Assembly: GCF_000378225.1 (NCBI RefSeq) | Contig: NZ_KB905141.1 | Coordinates: forward strand, 511,326-575,325 | Direction of reading: 5' to 3' | Source: Methylophilus methylotrophus DSM 46235 = ATCC 53528 | Lineage (GTDB): Bacteria > Pseudomonadota > Gammaproteobacteria > Burkholderiales > Methylophilaceae | DNA: 64,000 nt | Part shown: one piece after another, positions 1 through 9,926 of the stretch | Layout: every line of letters begins with the position of its first letter | Position numbering within the stretch: the first letter of the stretch is position 1 | The notes under the pieces: model-generated | Seen by the model: the letters and a program-made list of their open reading frames with translations, nothing else | Database searches by the model: none | Told to the model about the DNA's origin: nothing | Program-made: the position numbers and the translations under genes

Positions 1-887
1 AGTTTCACCAGATTGGCGTGGAAGCGTTTGGCTTTGATGGGCCGGACGTGGATGCCGAACAAATCGTCATGCTGGCCCGCTTGTGGCAATCGCTGGGCAT
101 TGAAGATGTTGAATTACAGTTAAACAGTATTGGTGATGCAGATGAGCGTGCGCAATACCGCCAGACCTTGATTACTTACTTTGAACAGCATGCAGACTTG
201 CTGGATGAGGACGCCAAACGCCGTCTGCACAGCAATCCCCTGCGTATTCTCGATACAAAAAACCCACGTATGCAGGCCATATGCGAAGCTGCGCCAAAAC
301 TCATGGATTGCCTCAGTGACGCCTCCAAACAGCACTTCGCGCGCTTGTGTGCCCTGCTCGACCAGGCTGGGATTACTTATGTAATTAATCACCGCTTGGT
401 GCGCGGCCTGGATTATTACAACCGTACCGTATTTGAATGGGTCACCACCAAACTGGGTGCCCAGGGCACCATTGCCGGTGGCGGCCGCTATGACACTCTG
501 GTAGAGCGCATTGGCGGCAGTGCCACTCCAGCTTGTGGTTTTGGCATTGGCCTCGAGCGCGTGTTCCTGCTGATGCAGGAATATGGCGTCACCGCGAGCA
601 ACCAGCCCGACCTTTACCTGGTGAACGTGGGTGAGCTGGCAGAACAAAAAGCCTTTACTGTGGCCGAAAGCCTGCGTAGCATGGGGCTTAATGTGGTGTT
701 GCATGCCGGTGGTGGCAGCTTCAAGTCACAAATGAAAAAAGCAGATCGCAGTGGTGCCAGATTTGCCGCTATTCTAGGCGATGATGAAGCCGCTGCTGAT
801 GAACTCAGCCTGAAACCCATGCTGGGCCAGGGCGAGCAGGTACGTGTTAAACTTGACCAGGTATTGGGCATCGTTCATTGCAGCTAA
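1..887 (+). CDS. hisS: Histidyl-tRNA synthetase, C-terminal part (5' truncated by window edge)
   Basis: Class II aminoacyl-tRNA synthetase that charges tRNA-His in the cytoplasm. The reading frame is open from base 3, so the start lies outside the window; 294 codons are visible. Seen in order: the histidine-specific stretch LVRGLDYYNRTVFEW, the glycine-rich GGGRYD motif, class II motif 3 (GFGIGLERV), then a C-terminal anticodon-binding domain of about 95 residues. It heads a same-strand run leading to yfgM, bamB and der, the usual proteobacterial order, although three extra genes sit between hisS and yfgM here. A family match this clear leaves no real alternative. Confidence 0.97.
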   Translation, partial: FHQIGVEAFGFDGPDVDAEQIVMLARLWQSLGIEDVELQLNSIGDADERAQYRQTLITYFEQHADLLDEDAKRRLHSNPLRILDTKNPRMQAICEAAPKLMDCLSDASKQHFARLCALLDQAGITYVINHRLVRGLDYYNRTVFEWVTTKLGAQGTIAGGGRYDTLVERIGGSATPACGFGIGLERVFLLMQEYGVTASNQPDLYLVNVGELAEQKAFTVAESLRSMGLNVVLHAGGGSFKSQMKKADRSGARFAAILGDDEAAADELSLKPMLGQGEQVRVKLDQVLGIVHCS

Positions 888-911
888 TTGCTACCCGTGA
901 CAGGAGGCCAG

Positions 912-1667
912 ATGTCAGAGCAAAATCATTTTTTTAATGCCATGACGGCCCTGGGCCTGTTACTGGCTGTGGGCATGGCATCCGCAGCCTTTATTCTGGG
1001 TGTGCAGGCCAAACACGCTGTTTCCAGCCAGCAGTCCATCACCGTCAAAGGCCTGGCGGAAAAACCGGTCAAGGCTGACCGTGCGCAATGGACGATTAAT
1101 ATTGGCGTGGTTGCGCCTACACAAGCTGAAACCCTGCGTGCCATAGACCGTGAACGCGCCGTCCTGGCAAATTTTCTTGACCAGCAAGGCCTGGATTCAA
1201 GCATGCGAACGATAGACGTACAAACCCTGGGTCCTCACTACGAGGAAGAATATATCCATGATAGTCCGCGCCAGGTCCAGCGTGGCTTTGAAGGCTACCA
1301 GAGTGTGCATATCAGCACCACCGATCTCAAAAAAATCGCCGCAGCCAACCAGGCGATCTTGACCTTACGCGCCGATAATCATCCGGTGACCTCGCAACCA
1401 CCTGAATACCTGGTCAGCAATCTCGAAACCGTTAAAATGTCGCTGATTGCCGACGCCACCAAAAATGCACGTACGCGTGCCACCGAGTTTGTCAAACAGG
1501 ATGGCGTCAAGGTGGGCGTCATGAAATCTGCCAGCCAGGGCGCGTTTTATATCCTGCCTGCCACCGGCGGCGAAGACAGTGATAACAGCTATGGGGGCAT
1601 TTATGACAAATCCACCGTGGATAAAATTGCCCGTGTCGTGGTCACCGTGGTGTACAGCATAGAATGA
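912..1667 (+). CDS. SIMPL (DUF541) domain protein, membrane anchored
   Basis: Protein of 251 residues with one N-terminal hydrophobic segment (about residues 10-32) that could be an anchor or uncleaved signal, followed by a SIMPL/DUF541 domain. The domain call rests on the typical opening (SITVKGLAEKPVKADRA) and the end (KIARVVVTVVYSIE). The molecular role of such proteins is poorly known; they are usually periplasmic. ATG at 912 is preferred over an upstream in-frame TTG at 888 because AGGAGG lies at 902-907. The stop overlaps the next start by four bases (ATGA), so it is probably translated together with the ABC ATPase genes downstream. Confidence 0.85.
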   Translation: MSEQNHFFNAMTALGLLLAVGMASAAFILGVQAKHAVSSQQSITVKGLAEKPVKADRAQWTINIGVVAPTQAETLRAIDRERAVLANFLDQQGLDSSMRTIDVQTLGPHYEEEYIHDSPRQVQRGFEGYQSVHISTTDLKKIAAANQAILTLRADNHPVTSQPPEYLVSNLETVKMSLIADATKNARTRATEFVKQDGVKVGVMKSASQGAFYILPATGGEDSDNSYGGIYDKSTVDKIARVVVTVVYSIE

Positions 1668-2488
1668 GCGAAATCCTGCGTTTAGAAAAACTGACCATTA
1701 CACCGGCCCGTGCGCCAGAACGTAAACTGGTCAACAATGTCTCATTCACGCTGGCACGCGGAAAAACCACTTGTATCGTTGGCGAATCGGGCAGCGGCAA
1801 AAGCCTGACCGCGCTCAGTGTCATGCAACTGCTGTCACCACAATTGTGCATGCAAGGACACGTGTTCTTCCAGGGGCAAGATATCAGCCAGTTTAACGAT
1901 GCTGCCATGCAGCATCTGCGTGGCAGGCAAATGGCCATGATTTTCCAGGAGCCCATGACCTCGTTGAATCCGGTGCTGACCATAGGCTTCCAGATTGGCG
2001 AGCCTTTACAAACACACCTTGGGCTTAAAGGCCAGGCGCTCAAGCAAAAGGTGGCTGCATTATTAGAGCAAGTGGGGATAGATCCCGCGCGGGCAAATAG
2101 CTATCCGGACGAGCTGTCTGGCGGCCAGCGTCAACGTGTCATGATTGCCATGAGTATTGCCTGCGAACCAGCCTTACTCATTGCGGATGAACCAACCACA
2201 GCCCTGGATGTGACGGTGCAGGCGCAAGTATTACGCCTGCTGGATGAATTGAAGAGTCGAATGCAGATGGCCATGCTGTTTATCACGCACGATTTCGGTG
2301 TGGTGGCTGATATTGCCGATGAAGTCATCGTCATGTTCAGGGGTGAAGTGGTGGAAACTGGCAGTGTTGAACAGGTCTTGCAATCACCACAGCACCCTTA
2401 CACGCGTGCCCTGCTCGCCTGTGTGCCTGATGCCGAAGGCAAAAAAGTATTGCAACCCATGCGTTATGACTGGCTCACGCCTGCCTGA
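1664..2488 (+). CDS. Peptide-type ABC transporter ATP-binding protein (DppD/OppD class)
   Basis: ATPase subunit of the oligopeptide/nickel importer family, 274 residues. Walker A GESGSGKS at residues 40-47, Q-loop FQEPMTSLNP, signature LSGGQRQRV, Walker B LLIADEPT and a switch histidine (ITHDF) are all present. The C-terminal SPQHPYTRALLACVP segment is typical of the DppD/OppD group. It overlaps the SIMPL gene by four bases and is followed after ten bases by its partner ATPase. No permease or binding protein gene is next to the pair, so the substrate cannot be inferred. The two subunits resemble the two halves of fused YejF-type proteins. Confidence 0.9.
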   Translation: MSEILRLEKLTITPARAPERKLVNNVSFTLARGKTTCIVGESGSGKSLTALSVMQLLSPQLCMQGHVFFQGQDISQFNDAAMQHLRGRQMAMIFQEPMTSLNPVLTIGFQIGEPLQTHLGLKGQALKQKVAALLEQVGIDPARANSYPDELSGGQRQRVMIAMSIACEPALLIADEPTTALDVTVQAQVLRLLDELKSRMQMAMLFITHDFGVVADIADEVIVMFRGEVVETGSVEQVLQSPQHPYTRALLACVPDAEGKKVLQPMRYDWLTPA

Positions 2489-2498
2489 TGGAGCTTTC

Positions 2499-3308
2499 AT
2501 GTCCGATATCCTGCTGCAAGCACGTCACCTGAACAAAACCTATCATCAGCGCACTGGCACCCTAGGCCTGAACACACAAACTATCCATGCGCTGGACGAT
2601 GTCAGCCTGACACTGAAAAAAGGCACCACGCTAGCTGTGGTGGGTGAATCTGGCAGCGGCAAGTCGACACTGGCACGTGGTCTTATGCGCCTGCTGCCGC
2701 TAGATAGCGGAGAAGTGATATTCGATGGGCAGGATTTCCTGGCACTGGATAAACCTGCCCTGCGCTCCGCACGCCGGCATATGCAGATGGTATTCCAGGA
2801 TCCTTTTGCTTCGCTGAACCCCAGAATGCGGGTCGGTGAGATTATTGCTGAAGGCCTGGTCATACACGGTATCGGAAACAAATCACGGCAACAGGACATG
2901 GTCGTGCAAATGCTGGAAAAAGTCGGGCTGAAGGCAGAGGATGTACATAAATACCCGCACCAGTTTTCCGGCGGGCAACGCCAGCGTATAGGCATTGCGC
3001 GTGCACTGATATTGCAACCCAAACTGGTGGTATGCGACGAGCCGGTCTCGGCACTGGACGTTTCTGTACAGGCGCAAATCCTGCTATTGCTCAAGCAATT
3101 GCAGCAGGAAATGGGGCTCAGTTACCTCTTTATCACGCATGATTTACGCGTGGTCAGGCACATTGCGGACGAGGTACTGGTCATGCAAAAAGGCAAAGTA
3201 ATTGAGCAAGGAAGCGTAGAAACCATTTATAATGCTCCCCAACAAAAATATACCCAACAACTGCTTAGCGCGATTCCAGGCCATGGATTACGTGCAGTAG
3301 CAGCTTAA
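2499..3308 (+). CDS. Peptide-type ABC transporter ATP-binding protein (DppF/OppF class)
   Basis: Second ATPase of the pair, 269 residues. It has Walker A GESGSGKS, Q-loop FQDPFASLNPRM (the F-class form), signature FSGGQRQRI, Walker B LVVCDEPVSALD and ITHDL. The start at 2499 begins MSDILLQARHLNKTY, as is usual for the family; the same frame stays open upstream but there it only shadows the preceding gene. It probably forms a heterodimer with the 1664-2488 product beneath a two-permease channel encoded elsewhere. Position between hisS and yfgM is unusual. Confidence 0.9.
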   Translation: MSDILLQARHLNKTYHQRTGTLGLNTQTIHALDDVSLTLKKGTTLAVVGESGSGKSTLARGLMRLLPLDSGEVIFDGQDFLALDKPALRSARRHMQMVFQDPFASLNPRMRVGEIIAEGLVIHGIGNKSRQQDMVVQMLEKVGLKAEDVHKYPHQFSGGQRQRIGIARALILQPKLVVCDEPVSALDVSVQAQILLLLKQLQQEMGLSYLFITHDLRVVRHIADEVLVMQKGKVIEQGSVETIYNAPQQKYTQQLLSAIPGHGLRAVAA

Positions 3309-3347
3309 TCTCGACAAAACTCATATAAGAATACGCAGGAAAATTCA

Positions 3348-3986
3348 ATGGCATACGATTTGGAAGAACAGGAACAACTGGACGAGTTTAGAGCCTGGTG
3401 GAACAAAAATGGTAAATTGGTCACGCGACTGGTGATTGCTGCAGTGGTGGTATATGGTGGCTGGCAGGGTTATCAATCCTGGATGAACAGCAAGGCCACA
3501 GCAGCTTCAACAGCTTACCAAACGCTGGTGAGCACGTCATTGCTGGATGTAGACAGCAAAAAAGCCGAACAAATCAGCAAAGAGGCTGAAGCTATTGAAA
3601 AAGATTACAGCATGACCCCTTATGCTGGCCGTGCGGCACTGTTTGCAGCACATGCCCTACATGAAGCCAAACAGTCAGAAGCCGCCGAGAAACAATTGCG
3701 CTGGGCGCTGGCTGAAGCCAAGGAGCCTGCGATTAAACACATGGCCGCGATTGAGATTGCGGGCTTGCAGATTGAACGCAATGCGCTGGACGATGCTAAA
3801 AAAACTCTGGCAGCCATTGATGACAAAGGCTTTGACGGCATCAAGAATGCTTTACTGGGCGATATCTACATGGCCAACAAGCAGGAAAAAGAAGCCAAAG
3901 AGGCTTACAACAAAGCACTGTCAGGCCTGGACCCTGAAGGCAAACTCTTTTACCTGACCCAGCAAAAACTGGACGCACTGGGATAA
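3348..3986 (+). CDS. yfgM: YfgM family protein, Sec-translocon-associated TPR protein
   Basis: Inner-membrane protein of 212 residues with a short cytoplasmic N-terminus (MAYDLEEQEQLDEFRAWWNKNGK), one transmembrane segment at about residues 25-46, and a periplasmic tetratricopeptide-like helical domain. In E. coli YfgM associates with SecYEG and PpiD and helps hand over exported proteins. The length matches the family. It lies directly before bamB and der, the conserved order. The 39-base gap after the ABC gene shows no terminator. Confidence 0.92.
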   Translation: MAYDLEEQEQLDEFRAWWNKNGKLVTRLVIAAVVVYGGWQGYQSWMNSKATAASTAYQTLVSTSLLDVDSKKAEQISKEAEAIEKDYSMTPYAGRAALFAAHALHEAKQSEAAEKQLRWALAEAKEPAIKHMAAIEIAGLQIERNALDDAKKTLAAIDDKGFDGIKNALLGDIYMANKQEKEAKEAYNKALSGLDPEGKLFYLTQQKLDALG

Positions 3987-3992
3987 CCACCT

Positions 3993-5207
3993 ATGAAGTT
4001 TGACTTCCCTGCCCTGCGCTACCAGTCGCAATCACTCAAACATGTCACGCTCGCCGCCTTATGCCTGTTGGGTAGCGGGCTTTCTGCATGCACGGCTTTC
4101 AATGATGTGAAAACAAACCTCAGCGAAAGTATTTTTGGGGCAGAACCAGCCAACCCTCCTGTTGAACTGGAGGATATCAAGTCGTCCTATGAGACGCGGG
4201 TACTATGGTCTACCGATGTCGGCGAAGCTGGTCGCTTTAGCTATACACCTGTGCTGGCAGATAACCTGATTTATGCCGTCAATGTTGAAGGTAGCGTGAT
4301 GCAACTGTCAGCTGAAACCGGTAAAAAAGTCTGGGAAACCCAACTTGGCGAGCCCATCAGCAGTGGTGTGGGCTTGGGTGGCGGCCTGGTATTGGCTGGC
4401 ACCAGCAAAGGCCATTTGTACGCTTTAAATTTGAACGGCAAAAAACTGTGGAGTGCGATCCTGAGCAGTGAAATTCAGGGGCAACCACGCTATTATGATG
4501 GCACGGTCATCGTACGCACCAGTGACCACCATATTTACGGTATAGATGCCGCAGACGGCCGCCGTAAGTGGTCTTACGAGCGCGCAACCCCTTCCCTCTC
4601 CCTGAAAACACAGGCCGGTATTGTGGTTGACAGTGGTGCAGTCTATGCTGGGTTCCCGGGTGGAAAACTGATTGCCATAAGAGCAGACAACGGTAAACTG
4701 ATCTGGGAAGCCACAGTCGCACAACCTAAAGGCGTCACAGAAATCGAGCGGATTGCCGACATTACCAGCCTGCCGTTCGTTGATGGGCCATTGGTGTATG
4801 TGGTGGCGTATCAGGGGAAAGTGGCTGCGGTTGACCGCCAACGTGGGCAAATCGTTTGGAACCGTGACATTTCCAGTTATGTTGGTCTGACTGCGGACAA
4901 TAACAAAATCTACTTAAGCCATACCATAGGTTCCGTTTACTCACTCGATGCCAGCAACGGAAAAACGTTTTGGCGCCAGGGTAATCTGGGCTACCGTAAC
5001 CTGACCGTGCCATTGCCTTTAAGCAACATCGTTGCCGTGGGCGATCTCGAAGGTTATATCCATTTACTCAGCCAGGATGATGGCAGCTTTGTTGGTCGCT
5101 TGCAGTTGGGCTCCAAACCCATCATGTCACTGATTGCCGGCAGCAATGCCAACCAATTCTTTGCGCAATCGCGTGACGGCCACCTTTACGCAGTCACTTA
5201 TAAATAA
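3993..5207 (+). CDS. bamB: Outer membrane assembly lipoprotein BamB
   Basis: Eight-bladed beta-propeller lipoprotein of the BAM complex, which folds beta-barrel proteins into the outer membrane. The 404 residues begin with a lipoprotein signal ending in LSAC (Cys33), then repeated PQQ-like propeller blades (for example [42 protein letters not shown]). Despite the PQQ-like fold no dehydrogenase active site is present. The stop overlaps the der start by one base (TAATG), indicating translational coupling. Confidence 0.95.
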   Translation: MKFDFPALRYQSQSLKHVTLAALCLLGSGLSACTAFNDVKTNLSESIFGAEPANPPVELEDIKSSYETRVLWSTDVGEAGRFSYTPVLADNLIYAVNVEGSVMQLSAETGKKVWETQLGEPISSGVGLGGGLVLAGTSKGHLYALNLNGKKLWSAILSSEIQGQPRYYDGTVIVRTSDHHIYGIDAADGRRKWSYERATPSLSLKTQAGIVVDSGAVYAGFPGGKLIAIRADNGKLIWEATVAQPKGVTEIERIADITSLPFVDGPLVYVVAYQGKVAAVDRQRGQIVWNRDISSYVGLTADNNKIYLSHTIGSVYSLDASNGKTFWRQGNLGYRNLTVPLPLSNIVAVGDLEGYIHLLSQDDGSFVGRLQLGSKPIMSLIAGSNANQFFAQSRDGHLYAVTYK

Positions 5208-6643
5208 TGTTACCTACCATTGTCCTTGTTGGCCGACCTAACGTCGGCAAATCTACATTATTTAATCGTCTGACCAAATCACGCGATGCGCTGGTTGCAG
5301 ATTTGCCGGGCCTGACCCGCGACCGTCACTATGGTCGCGGCTTAGGCGCAAGCCAACCTTACCTGGTCATTGATACCGGTGGCTTCGAGCCAACGGCAGA
5401 CACAGGCATCCTCAAGGAAATGGCGAAGCAGACCCTGCTGGCGATTGATGAAGCCGATGTGATTATCTTCCTGGTGGATGCCCGTGCCGGCCTGACCCCA
5501 CAGGAATTCACCATTGCACAAACCCTGCGCAAGGCACAACGCCCTGTGCTGCTGGCAGTCAATAAAACAGAAGGCATGCGTAAGGCGATTGTCAGTGCCG
5601 ATTTTCATGAGCTTGGCATGGGTGAACCCTTGTCCATCTCATCTGCCCATGGTGAAGGCGTGCGTGACCTGATTGAGCTCGCACTGGAAACCATTAGCGA
5701 TAAAGAAATTGAGTCACCTGAACCCGCCAACCAGGACACCCCGAGAATTGCCATCGTTGGACGTCCGAATGTCGGTAAATCTACGCTGGTGAATGCTCTG
5801 CTGGGTGAAGACCGTGTGATTGCATTTGACCAGCCCGGTACCACGCGTGACTCGATTGAAATTTCACTCGAAAAAAATGGCAAGCAATACACCATTATCG
5901 ATACCGCCGGTGTACGCAAGCGCGGCAAGGTATTCGAAGCCGTAGAAAAATTTTCCGTCATTAAAACCATGCAGGCGATTGAAGATGCCAATGTGGCGAT
6001 CCTAGTCGTCGATGCTAAAGAAGGCATTACCGAACAGGATGCACATGTGGCTGCCTATATTGTCGATGCTGGCCGCGCGCTGGTGGTGGCCATCAACAAA
6101 TGGGATGGGCTGCAGGATGATGAACGGGAATGGATCAAGCGTGAGATTGACCGCAAACTGCAATTCCTGGACTTTGCCAAGTTCCACTACATTTCAGCGC
6201 TACGTAAAAAAGGCCTGAATGAATTGCTGGGCTCAGTCGACGTAGCGTTTAAAGCCGCGATGGCCAAATTGGCCACTCCACAACTGACGCGTGTGCTCGG
6301 TGAAGCCACCACACAGCATCAGCCACCGATTAGTAAAGGCATCCGCCCTAAATTGCGCTATGCACACCAGGGCGGCAGCAACCCGCCGATTGTGGTGGTC
6401 CATGGGAACCATGTCGATGGCGTCAAGGCCAGCTATACCCGCTACCTGGAAGGGGTTTTCCGCAAGGCCTTCCAACTGGTAGGGACACCATTACGCGTGC
6501 AGTACCACCAAGGTGAGAACCCGTTCGACAAACAGGAGGATGAACGTAAAAAAGGCGAAGGCCTGGTGACCATGCGTCGTCGCAAAAACGAAATGCGTGC
6601 CAAGCTGAAGCAACGTAACGAACAGAATAAAACCAAGAAATAA
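5207..6643 (+). CDS. der: GTPase Der (EngA), 50S ribosome assembly
   Basis: Double-domain GTPase needed for large-subunit maturation, 478 residues. Two G1 motifs are visible ([12 protein letters not shown] near the N-terminus and [12 protein letters not shown] near residue 185), each followed by a DTAG/DTGG motif and an NK(T/W)(E/D) motif. A KH-like domain follows from about residue 355, ending in a basic tail. It is the last gene of the hisS-to-der run and is followed by a perfect intrinsic terminator. Confidence 0.97.
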   Translation: MLPTIVLVGRPNVGKSTLFNRLTKSRDALVADLPGLTRDRHYGRGLGASQPYLVIDTGGFEPTADTGILKEMAKQTLLAIDEADVIIFLVDARAGLTPQEFTIAQTLRKAQRPVLLAVNKTEGMRKAIVSADFHELGMGEPLSISSAHGEGVRDLIELALETISDKEIESPEPANQDTPRIAIVGRPNVGKSTLVNALLGEDRVIAFDQPGTTRDSIEISLEKNGKQYTIIDTAGVRKRGKVFEAVEKFSVIKTMQAIEDANVAILVVDAKEGITEQDAHVAAYIVDAGRALVVAINKWDGLQDDEREWIKREIDRKLQFLDFAKFHYISALRKKGLNELLGSVDVAFKAAMAKLATPQLTRVLGEATTQHQPPISKGIRPKLRYAHQGGSNPPIVVVHGNHVDGVKASYTRYLEGVFRKAFQLVGTPLRVQYHQGENPFDKQEDERKKGEGLVTMRRRKNEMRAKLKQRNEQNKTKK

Positions 6644-6650
6644 ATCTCAG

Positions 6651-6686
6651 GCAATAAAAAAGGGGCTAACGCCCCTTTTTTATTGC
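6651..6686. terminator. Bidirectional intrinsic terminator between der and sppA
   Basis: Perfect 16-base inverted repeat (arms 6651-6666 and 6671-6686, loop TAAC) whose GC core GGGGC/GCCCC is flanked by A6 and T6 tracts, so it can act on both strands. It serves the convergent der and sppA genes. Confidence 0.92.
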
Positions 6687-6698
6687 TAAATTTATCGC

Positions 6699-7679
6699 CT
6701 ATCTCAGGGACGGCAGCAGGTTTTTAGCACTTATGCCTAACTCTTGCGCCATGCTGGCCCCCAATTTCTTGGCGAAACGGTCAACAACAGTATCCTGATA
6801 AGTAAAATCAACGATTTCAGCCTGCTTGATCACTTCTCTTGCCACATATTCCGCACTCCCCTGCGCATCTGCCAAGCCCAATTTGATGCTTTCTTCACCG
6901 TTCCAGAACAATCCGCTAAAGATCTCTTCATTTTCTTTCAGGCGACTCCCGCGGCCTTCACGCACGACAGTGATAAATTGCTGATGAATCTGATCAAGCA
7001 TAGTTTGTGCAAAAGCCTGCTGTTTAGGATTAACAGGGGAGAAAGGATCCAGCATGCCTTTGTTTGAACCGGCCGTCAGTAGACGACGCTCAACCCCCAC
7101 CTTTTTCATGAGTTCGGTGAAGCCATAACCATCCATCAATACACCGATAGAACCGACGATACTGGCTTTATCGACAAAAATCTTGTCGGCAGCAACGGCA
7201 ATATAGTATCCGCCAGAAGCGCAAATATCTTCAACCACGGCATAGACCGGAATTTCTGGATGCAGTTTGCGCTGGCGGTGGATTTCATCATTGATGATTC
7301 CGGCCTGCACCGGGCTACCGCCAGGGCTGTTGATACGCAAAATAATCCCTTTAGTCCCTTTGTTGTCATAAGCATCGTTGAGGCTGCTAATGACTGCATC
7401 GGCATTAACCTGGCCGCCTGCTTCAATCACACCGGCAATATCAATGAGGGCGGTGTGTGCAGTCGACGAAGTCTTATTTTGCCCAACCACGCCCAACACC
7501 ACTAATAACAATAGCAATAGGAAAAGAAAGCTCAGGGATTTGAAAAAAACGGCCCAGCGTCTGGCTGCTTTCTGTTCCTGCAATCCAGCCAGTGCAATTT
7601 TCTCTAAGGTGCGCATTGCCCAATCGGGAGATTGCGTGGTGGATTTGGAGTCAGATGACTGCTGATGTTCTTCTTGCAT
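6699..7679 (-). CDS. sppA: Signal peptide peptidase SppA, short 36K form (S49 family)
   Basis: Membrane-anchored serine protease that degrades cleaved signal peptides. 326 residues: cytoplasmic N-terminus, transmembrane helix at about 46-66, then an S49 domain. Nucleophile Ser155 lies in ICASGGYYIA and the general base is Lys207 in AGSNKGMLDPFSP, the expected Ser-Lys dyad. The length fits the single-domain form found in many betaproteobacteria rather than the doubled E. coli enzyme. It is followed at a distance by Rieske, HAD and rluC genes on the same strand. Confidence 0.93.
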   Translation of the reverse strand: MQEEHQQSSDSKSTTQSPDWAMRTLEKIALAGLQEQKAARRWAVFFKSLSFLFLLLLLLVVLGVVGQNKTSSTAHTALIDIAGVIEAGGQVNADAVISSLNDAYDNKGTKGIILRINSPGGSPVQAGIINDEIHRQRKLHPEIPVYAVVEDICASGGYYIAVAADKIFVDKASIVGSIGVLMDGYGFTELMKKVGVERRLLTAGSNKGMLDPFSPVNPKQQAFAQTMLDQIHQQFITVVREGRGSRLKENEEIFSGLFWNGEESIKLGLADAQGSAEYVAREVIKQAEIVDFTYQDTVVDRFAKKLGASMAQELGISAKNLLPSLR

Positions 7680-7761
7680 AATTCAACTTTCGTCAATAAT
7701 TTTTGCTATTCTAACAATTATATCGGCTTGTTAACGCTCTATTTCCAACCTGAGTACAGAC

Positions 7762-8109
7762 TTAAAACTGATCCAGATGGACTTTGATAACGCCCGCCTC
7801 TTCTGTGACCGGAATCGGTGACAGGCTTTTTCCCTGACACGGCCCCATGACACAACGTCCGGTTTGGGGCGCATACATCGCACCATGTGTGGCACAGATG
7901 ATCCATTCCTGGGTCATATTAAAAAACTTGCCATGCTCCCAATCCAGCTCCACCGGCACATGTGCACAACGATTCACATACGCATAAGGCTTGCCTTCAA
8001 AGCGCACGACGAAACCGGTCGCATGCGGCCCAAGCACAGGCACAGCAAAACGCAAGCCATTCCCCTTTTCGAGCAAATCCTCACTGTTAAAGGTCACGGC
8101 ATCACTCAT
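7762..8109 (-). CDS. Rieske [2Fe-2S] ferredoxin-like protein
   Basis: Small soluble protein of 115 residues with a Rieske cluster motif: Cys48-x-His50 (NRCAHVPVEL) and Cys72-x2-His75 (ICATHGAMYAP). No signal peptide or membrane segment, so probably a cytoplasmic electron carrier of the NirD/BphF-like type. Two further cysteines (86 and 91) lie after the cluster region. Its start overlaps the stop of the HAD gene by four bases, so the two are co-translated. The redox partner is not evident. Confidence 0.9.
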   Translation of the reverse strand: MSDAVTFNSEDLLEKGNGLRFAVPVLGPHATGFVVRFEGKPYAYVNRCAHVPVELDWEHGKFFNMTQEWIICATHGAMYAPQTGRCVMGPCQGKSLSPIPVTEEAGVIKVHLDQF

Positions 8110-8759
8110 GTTTGCTCCAGTAGCCAGGCACTTAATGTTGCCACATCATCAAATATATAATCCGGGGAATACTGCTGTAAATGCTCGGCTGTTTGCGAGC
8201 CATAACTGACCCCCGCTGTGATGACCCCGGCATTTTTGCCCATTTGCATATCATATTGCGAGTCACCAATCATCAGTGTGCGTTCAGGCATGACCACCAG
8301 TTCGTCCATGAGCTCATCCAGCATTTGCGGATGTGGTTTGGAAAAACATTCATCCACCGTTTTGGTGGCATTGAAATATCGGGATAAACCCGAAAGCTGT
8401 AAGGCGGTATTCAGTCCACGCCGCCCCTTTCCTGTCGCGACGGCCTGTTTACATCCTTTTTTATCCACACTGGCAATCAGTTCAGCAATGCCAGCAAACA
8501 GTAATATGTTGTTTTCATTGGCATAATAATTACGGTTGTAATTCGTTGCCAGCGCTTGCGCCTGGAACTCCGGGAGATCTCCATACAGCACTTCAATCGA
8601 CTCACGCAAGCCCAAGCCAATAATACTGCGCGCCCGCGCTTCACTAAGGCCTGGCAAACCTGCTTGCTCTGCCGCCTTTATTAATGCCTGTGAAATCAGG
8701 CCCGTAGAGTCCGCGATCGTGCCATCCCAATCCCAAACCACTAAATCAAATTGTTTCAC
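8106..8759 (-). CDS. HAD-IA family phosphatase (phosphoglycolate phosphatase-like)
   Basis: 217-residue haloacid dehalogenase superfamily hydrolase. Motif I DWDGT holds the nucleophile Asp10 and acid/base Asp12; motif II is VATGKG, the motif III lysine lies in FSKPHPQM, and motif IV is MIGDSQYDM. An alpha-helical cap is inserted after motif I, as in subclass IA. Genes of this kind commonly follow rluC in betaproteobacteria. The substrate is unknown; Gph-type activity is only a similarity-based guess. Confidence 0.88.
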   Translation of the reverse strand: MKQFDLVVWDWDGTIADSTGLISQALIKAAEQAGLPGLSEARARSIIGLGLRESIEVLYGDLPEFQAQALATNYNRNYYANENNILLFAGIAELIASVDKKGCKQAVATGKGRRGLNTALQLSGLSRYFNATKTVDECFSKPHPQMLDELMDELVVMPERTLMIGDSQYDMQMGKNAGVITAGVSYGSQTAEHLQQYSPDYIFDDVATLSAWLLEQT

Positions 8760-8807
8760 TGAGTGACTTTCCTAACATTACTTTTATAAATAAATCTGTG
8801 CGCATCA

Positions 8808-9926
8808 CTACTTTACCAACTTAAGTTGACGTTGATGTTGCAGAAAACTCTCCAGTTCAATGGGCAGCGGCGCGACAAGATGCAAAGGCTCACCTGTTAA
8901 CGGATGCGCAATACGGGTTTCACTGGAATGCAGGAACATGCGCTTGAGGCCTTGTTTGCTTAATTGTTTATTAAGCGCAAAATCCCCATATTTATCATCC
9001 CCCAGAATTGGGAATCCCAAATGCGACAACTGCACACGTAACTGATGCGTACGGCCGGTAATCAGCTTCGCTTGCAGAAAACTGTAAGCACCCAAGTTTT
9101 CCCGCAGATAAAACCAGGTTTCAGAAACTTGTGTTTCGACCTCAAACTTGCCTTTGGCAGCATGACGCTTAGCGACAATACCCGTTGCTTTGAGTGATTT
9201 ACGTCCCCCTGGTTCAGTATTCAGCAAAGGTTCATCAACTACCTGTACGCGGCGCTCCCCCTCTTCTGTCACATACTTTTGCAGATCCAGGGTTACTTTC
9301 CTTTTACTCTCCTGCCATTGCCCTTGTACCAGCATCAGGTAACGTTTATCCATACGGTGATGCCGCATGGCATCATGCAGGGCTGTGAGTGCTGAACGTT
9401 TTTTGGCAATCATCAACACCCCTGAGGTTTCACGGTCCAAACGATGCACCAGCTCCAGGAACTTGGCTTGTGGACGCTCCAGGCGCAGTTGCTCAATGAC
9501 GCCAAGGCTGATACCACTGCCGCCATGAACCGCCATTCCGGCAGGCTTGTTCAGAGCCAGCATGGCATCATCTTCATAAATCACCTGCTCAGCCAACTTC
9601 ACTTTAATGTTACTTACAGATCGCTTGGCCGCAGTTTCTGCAATACGGATAGGTGGAACCCTGACTTCATCATCAAGTTGCAAACGGTATTCGGCGTCCA
9701 CCCGCTTCTTGTTTACGCGGACCTCACCACTACGCAAAATACGGTAAATATGGCTTTTGGGTACCCCTTTGAGCACCTTGGCCAGGTAGTTATCTATACG
9801 TTGTGTTTCCGAAGCCTCATCCACCCGCAAATGCGTCACGCGGTCACTGGCTGGCCGCTCTTCAGAGTCGCTTGCAGCGCTGGTCAGCGCTGGCGGCAAG
9901 GAGGTTGTTTGAAATTGTGAAGTCAT
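8808..9926 (-). CDS. rluC: 23S rRNA pseudouridine synthase RluC
   Basis: Converts uridines at 955, 2504 and 2580 (E. coli numbering) of 23S rRNA to pseudouridine. 372 residues: a roughly 30-residue low-complexity N-terminal extension, an S4 RNA-binding domain (GVPKSHIYRILRSGEVRVNKKRV), and an RsuA/RluA catalytic domain with Asp164 in HRLDRETSG. The subtype call to RluC rather than RluD rests on the GVPKSHIYR S4 motif and the divergent neighbour rne, the same pairing as in E. coli. Confidence 0.92.
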   Translation of the reverse strand: MTSQFQTTSLPPALTSAASDSEERPASDRVTHLRVDEASETQRIDNYLAKVLKGVPKSHIYRILRSGEVRVNKKRVDAEYRLQLDDEVRVPPIRIAETAAKRSVSNIKVKLAEQVIYEDDAMLALNKPAGMAVHGGSGISLGVIEQLRLERPQAKFLELVHRLDRETSGVLMIAKKRSALTALHDAMRHHRMDKRYLMLVQGQWQESKRKVTLDLQKYVTEEGERRVQVVDEPLLNTEPGGRKSLKATGIVAKRHAAKGKFEVETQVSETWFYLRENLGAYSFLQAKLITGRTHQLRVQLSHLGFPILGDDKYGDFALNKQLSKQGLKRMFLHSSETRIAHPLTGEPLHLVAPLPIELESFLQHQRQLKLVK

